Shown: positions 61,511-64,000 of the stretch, one piece after another
Position numbering within the stretch: the stretch's first letter is position 1
How the letters are laid out: the number at the start of each line of letters is the position of its first letter
Source: UBA4782 sp034429195
GTDB lineage: Bacteria > Chloroflexota > Anaerolineae > Anaerolineales > Anaerolineaceae
Assembly: GCA_034429195.1 (NCBI GenBank)
Contig: DAOUGQ010000021.1
Location: 62,001 to 126,000, forward strand
Reading direction: 5' to 3'
Length of the DNA stretch: 64,000 bases
Position numbers and translations under genes: made by a program
The notes under the pieces: generated by a model
Database searches by the model: none
What the model was told of the DNA's origin: nothing
The model's input: only the letters and a program-made list of their open reading frames with translations

Positions 61511-62563
61511 TTATGAATCCAATTTCACAACCGTGTCTACATGCGCGGGTTGATCAGGATCCAATCCTTTCATAATCGCCCTGTGATACGCCAAAAGTTG
61601 TAATACTGGCATGTATAGCGGTCCTCGCGCGATGTCATCCAGGTTTGTATTTAGATGAATACGGTAATCAGGTTTAAGATCATCCATGCCATCAGCCACT
61701 TCCAAAACGGTAGCTCCCAGTTCTTTCATTTCTTCAAGCACTTTCAGTTCTGCATCCCTGGTTTGATCTGCTACCAGCCCAACCACCAGACTTTTCTTCG
61801 TGATGATGGATTTTGGCCCATGCCTGAATTCCATGAACGGAAATGCTTCAGCATGGGTTAGAGAGATTTCTTTCATTTTCAAATGTGCTTCACATGCCAG
61901 CCCATAATTGATGCCAGTGCCAAGGAACACGATGTGATCGAGCTCGGTTCTGCTGGCAATCTCCTTTGCCAGGGGATGATATTCATCGATCAGTGGTTGA
62001 AAGAAGCCTGGGATTTGTCGAATCTTCTCGATCAGTTCTGGTTTTTCAGCAGCAATGCATGCTGCGATCTGTGCCAGGATATACATGCTTGTAATAGAAC
62101 GTGTCTGGGCAACACCTTGCTCGCTGGCTACAGAAGCATCCATGATCCGGCTGGTCAATGAACCGATTTCCAACTCAGGAGAGCAGGTGATTACCAGAGG
62201 TTCTTTTCCCGTCTTGTTGATATAGCTTTGCATAGCCCGGATCGTTTCTGTGGTTTCACCAGAGCGAGAAGTGGCAATAAGCATGGGATTGTCTTCTGTT
62301 ACATAAACTTCAGGATGAAACCATATCTCTGATGCATGAACAGGTCGTGAAATTCGTCCTGTCAATGTCTGCCAGATGATTGAAGCGCTGATGGAAAGAT
62401 AATATGCTGAACCACAACCGGTGAAAATAGTCTGCAAGTGCTCTTCTTTGATCCAGTTTTTCAGACTGGATGACATAGTATCAATAAATTGAAAAATGCG
62501 TTCCCAGGTGACACCCTGGCTCATGATCTCTTGGTAAGTAAAAGTCCCATTTTCTTTTCCCAT
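61511..62563 (-). CDS. Double-SIS-domain sugar isomerase (GlmS C-terminal/AgaS-like)
   Basis: 350 residues with two SIS domains: first IFTGCGSAYYLSISASIIWQ (about 45-64) and SRSGETTETIRAMQ (about 98-111), second HIVFLGTGINYGLACEAHLKMKE and EFRHGPKS. There is no N-terminal glutamine amidotransferase part, so it is not a whole GlmS; family members remove or isomerise the amino group of sugar phosphates. Context (no sugar operon) does not tell the substrate. GAGG precedes the ATG. Confidence 0.85.
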   Translation of the reverse strand: MGKENGTFTYQEIMSQGVTWERIFQFIDTMSSSLKNWIKEEHLQTIFTGCGSAYYLSISASIIWQTLTGRISRPVHASEIWFHPEVYVTEDNPMLIATSRSGETTETIRAMQSYINKTGKEPLVITCSPELEIGSLTSRIMDASVASEQGVAQTRSITSMYILAQIAACIAAEKPELIEKIRQIPGFFQPLIDEYHPLAKEIASRTELDHIVFLGTGINYGLACEAHLKMKEISLTHAEAFPFMEFRHGPKSIITKKSLVVGLVADQTRDAELKVLEEMKELGATVLEVADGMDDLKPDYRIHLNTNLDDIARGPLYMPVLQLLAYHRAIMKGLDPDQPAHVDTVVKLDS

Positions 62564-62639
62564 TCAACCTCAATTCTGATATGTTCTTTGATTCAAAAAT
62601 ATCAATAGTTTTTGGGGCAATCCAATCAAAATTCTAGAT

Positions 62640-63539
62640 TTATTTCACCCACGCTTCCAGTGCATAAGCAAGAATTAAGATAATCGTTGCTGCGGATGAT
62701 AGAGTAATGATACGCCCCATGGCAGGTGTGTAATGGCTTTCATCGTCATATTTTGCGGCATGTTGTAGCATATTCACCGCCAGCGGGATGGTCAAAAGAA
62801 CCAGCAAGGACCAGATGGGGATAGCTTGAAAAATTACACCTGCAACAAGTGCCAGGTATACTATGGTCGTATCCACCAGCATGATACGTAAAGCAGTTGA
62901 CTGCCCAAACCGAACGGAGAGAGTGCGTTTTCCTGAGCGAATATCATCATGGTAATCAAATGTATTGCTGACAATGCCAACATTCATGGTGAAAATGCCA
63001 GGAACAAGAGAAACAAGGAAAGGTTCAGCCGCTACCTTTCCAGTAAGCACATACCAGATTCCAAAGACGATCATCGGACCAAACGCCAGGAAGAGTACTG
63101 TTTCACCTAAACCACGATAATTTAGTTTCAGTGGGGGTGAGGTATAAAAGAATACCGCAATCAATCCAATTCCCACCAGGATAAGGACCGGATAACCCAC
63201 CTTGATAAAAACAATCGACCCGGCAGCAAAAGCAATTACCAGGCAGAAGATGATGGCGATCAAGACCTGTTTCAGGCTCACTGTGCCATCGATCAATGGA
63301 CTATCGTGAAATTGCTGCACCTTGTTTCCCAGGTTTCCCTTTTGGAAATCAAAATAATCATCCACAAAATCACTGGCAGAATGTGCCATCACCACGCCAA
63401 TGGTAGCCATGATGAAAATCAGGGTATCGAAAGAGTCTCGTTCATATGCCATGATACCGCCCAGCAGGCATGGCAGGATGCTGACGATCAGGAAAGGCGC
63501 ACGAGCAGCTTTAAACCAGGTAACCAACCATTGCTTCAT
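62640..63539 (-). CDS. UbiA-family prenyltransferase (MenA-like)
   Basis: 299 residues, about nine membrane helices. First Asp motif ASDFVDDYFDFQKG (about 54-67) and second DYHDDIRSGKRTLSVRFG (about 195-212) bind Mg2+ and diphosphate. The GKRTLSVRFG end and FGPMIVFGIWYVLTG fit the MenA group, which prenylates dihydroxynaphthoate for menaquinone. AGGAG precedes the ATG. A second UbiA-like gene overlaps its start upstream. Confidence 0.85.
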   Translation of the reverse strand: MKQWLVTWFKAARAPFLIVSILPCLLGGIMAYERDSFDTLIFIMATIGVVMAHSASDFVDDYFDFQKGNLGNKVQQFHDSPLIDGTVSLKQVLIAIIFCLVIAFAAGSIVFIKVGYPVLILVGIGLIAVFFYTSPPLKLNYRGLGETVLFLAFGPMIVFGIWYVLTGKVAAEPFLVSLVPGIFTMNVGIVSNTFDYHDDIRSGKRTLSVRFGQSTALRIMLVDTTIVYLALVAGVIFQAIPIWSLLVLLTIPLAVNMLQHAAKYDDESHYTPAMGRIITLSSAATIILILAYALEAWVK

Positions 63540-64000
63540 ACATTATCTCCTGACCACGGGCAGAAATGATCAAGCCTAAAGATATGAACAGGCATGTCAC
63601 AATAAAAACGACCAGCGAGTATACCGTAGCCCATAAATAATCTGCAATCTTTTTCTGTACAAGTAGCCGCCGGTAAAGGATCAATGAAAAAGGAAAGGTC
63701 AATAAACCAAGCAGCGCCCAGGGTGAACAAAATTTAAACGCAACTGCTGCAACCAGACTGATATACGAAAGAATTGATAAAATAAGTACAATCTTTGGTT
63801 TTAAATTAAGAATAATTTCTGAATCTCCTTCCTCAACAATCTTATACCTGGCTCCTTTGAGGTAAGCCACTATGGTCACCAGAAAACCCACCGGTAGAGA
63901 TACCATGACCGGTGCAAGACGGAACTTTTGTGTGATTACAAAATCAACCCCAAGCATACAAAGCGGTCCAAATGTGATAAATACCGTTGGTTCTTTCAAT
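63511..64000 (-). CDS. Second UbiA-family prenyltransferase, cut by window edge
   Basis: The C-terminal half is visible, about 160 codons; the frame is open at the right edge with no start codon inside. The opening KEPTVFITFGPLCMLGVDFV matches the internal helix of the UbiA at 62640 (GETVLFLAFGPMIVFGIWYV), and several hydrophobic helices follow. The Asp-rich motifs lie before or would be beyond the window. It overlaps the next UbiA start by 29 bases, so the two are probably one operon of paralogues. Confidence 0.75.
   Translation of the reverse strand, partial: LKEPTVFITFGPLCMLGVDFVITQKFRLAPVMVSLPVGFLVTIVAYLKGARYKIVEEGDSEIILNLKPKIVLILSILSYISLVAAVAFKFCSPWALLGLLTFPFSLILYRRLLVQKKIADYLWATVYSLVVFIVTCLFISLGLIISARGQEIMYEAMVGYLV

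Overview
The window looks like a chromosomal stretch from a member of the Chloroflexota, most likely class Anaerolineae. The clues are many Thr/Pro-rich lipoproteins (one with an NBR1-Ig-like domain), a SipW-type signal peptidase with its probable substrates, DUF4405 and AIR-synthase-like proteins, and ABC-2 exporters, in moderate-GC DNA with no mobile elements. This placement is inference from gene content; no rRNA is present. I see no phage, transposon, integron or CRISPR array. Gene order is mostly short operons on both strands, separated by clear hairpin terminators.

Layout. 0-3.3 kb: a rightward cluster of a TGT-like tRNA base-exchange enzyme, a homologue of the aminoglycoside-resistance 16S rRNA m7G1405 methyltransferases (ArmA/Rmt family), a HemG-like flavodoxin and a PhzF-family protein. 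3.4-10.7 kb: a deacetylase-like lipoprotein, a VWA-TM-FHA protein, an ICMT-like methyltransferase, an ATC-hydrolase-family protein, an M55 peptidase and a geranylgeranyl-reductase-family flavoprotein. 10.9-14.3 kb: the most interesting locus. A SipW/archaeal-type signal peptidase is fused to an extracytoplasmic domain and a cytoplasmic, degenerate EAL (c-di-GMP) domain. It is flanked by two small secreted proteins that share the same AAANTVP signal-peptide junction and so look like its own substrates. 14.3-23.9 kb: envelope and secreted proteins, MntP and YjbQ, and a 1144-residue beta-helix protein behind a structured leader.

24-36.7 kb: a NYN-LOTUS protein, an arsenic operon (arsR plus a two-methyltransferase ArsM fusion) with a clear promoter/operator, ElyC-like protein, RNase HII, GT2, tRNA-Pro(TGG), an esterase lipoprotein, a CBS-ACT protein, gatC-gatA, dnaN and a PEP/pyruvate-binding protein. 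36.7-54.4 kb: mostly leftward genes for phosphatases, an AIR-synthase-like protein, two related cyclase-fold proteins, zinc-ribbon proteins, methyltransferases, ankyrin and PAS proteins and an ABC exporter. 54.4-58.1 kb: an SDR, then an autoregulated-looking ABC exporter operon with a strong palindromic operator. 58.2-64 kb: glutamate dehydrogenase, Nudix hydrolase, cyclophilin, a SIS-domain sugar isomerase and two UbiA-family prenyltransferase genes, the last cut by the window edge.

How genes work together: housekeeping functions (translation fidelity by GatCA and RNase HII, replication clamp, nitrogen assimilation by GDH, quinone/lipid prenylation) are mixed with envelope maintenance and stress or drug defence (arsenic methylation, ABC exporters, MntP, the rRNA methyltransferase homologue). 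Several genes (near 18.2, 26.7 and 31.25 kb) have a -10 box 6-7 bases before the start codon, suggesting leaderless mRNAs.
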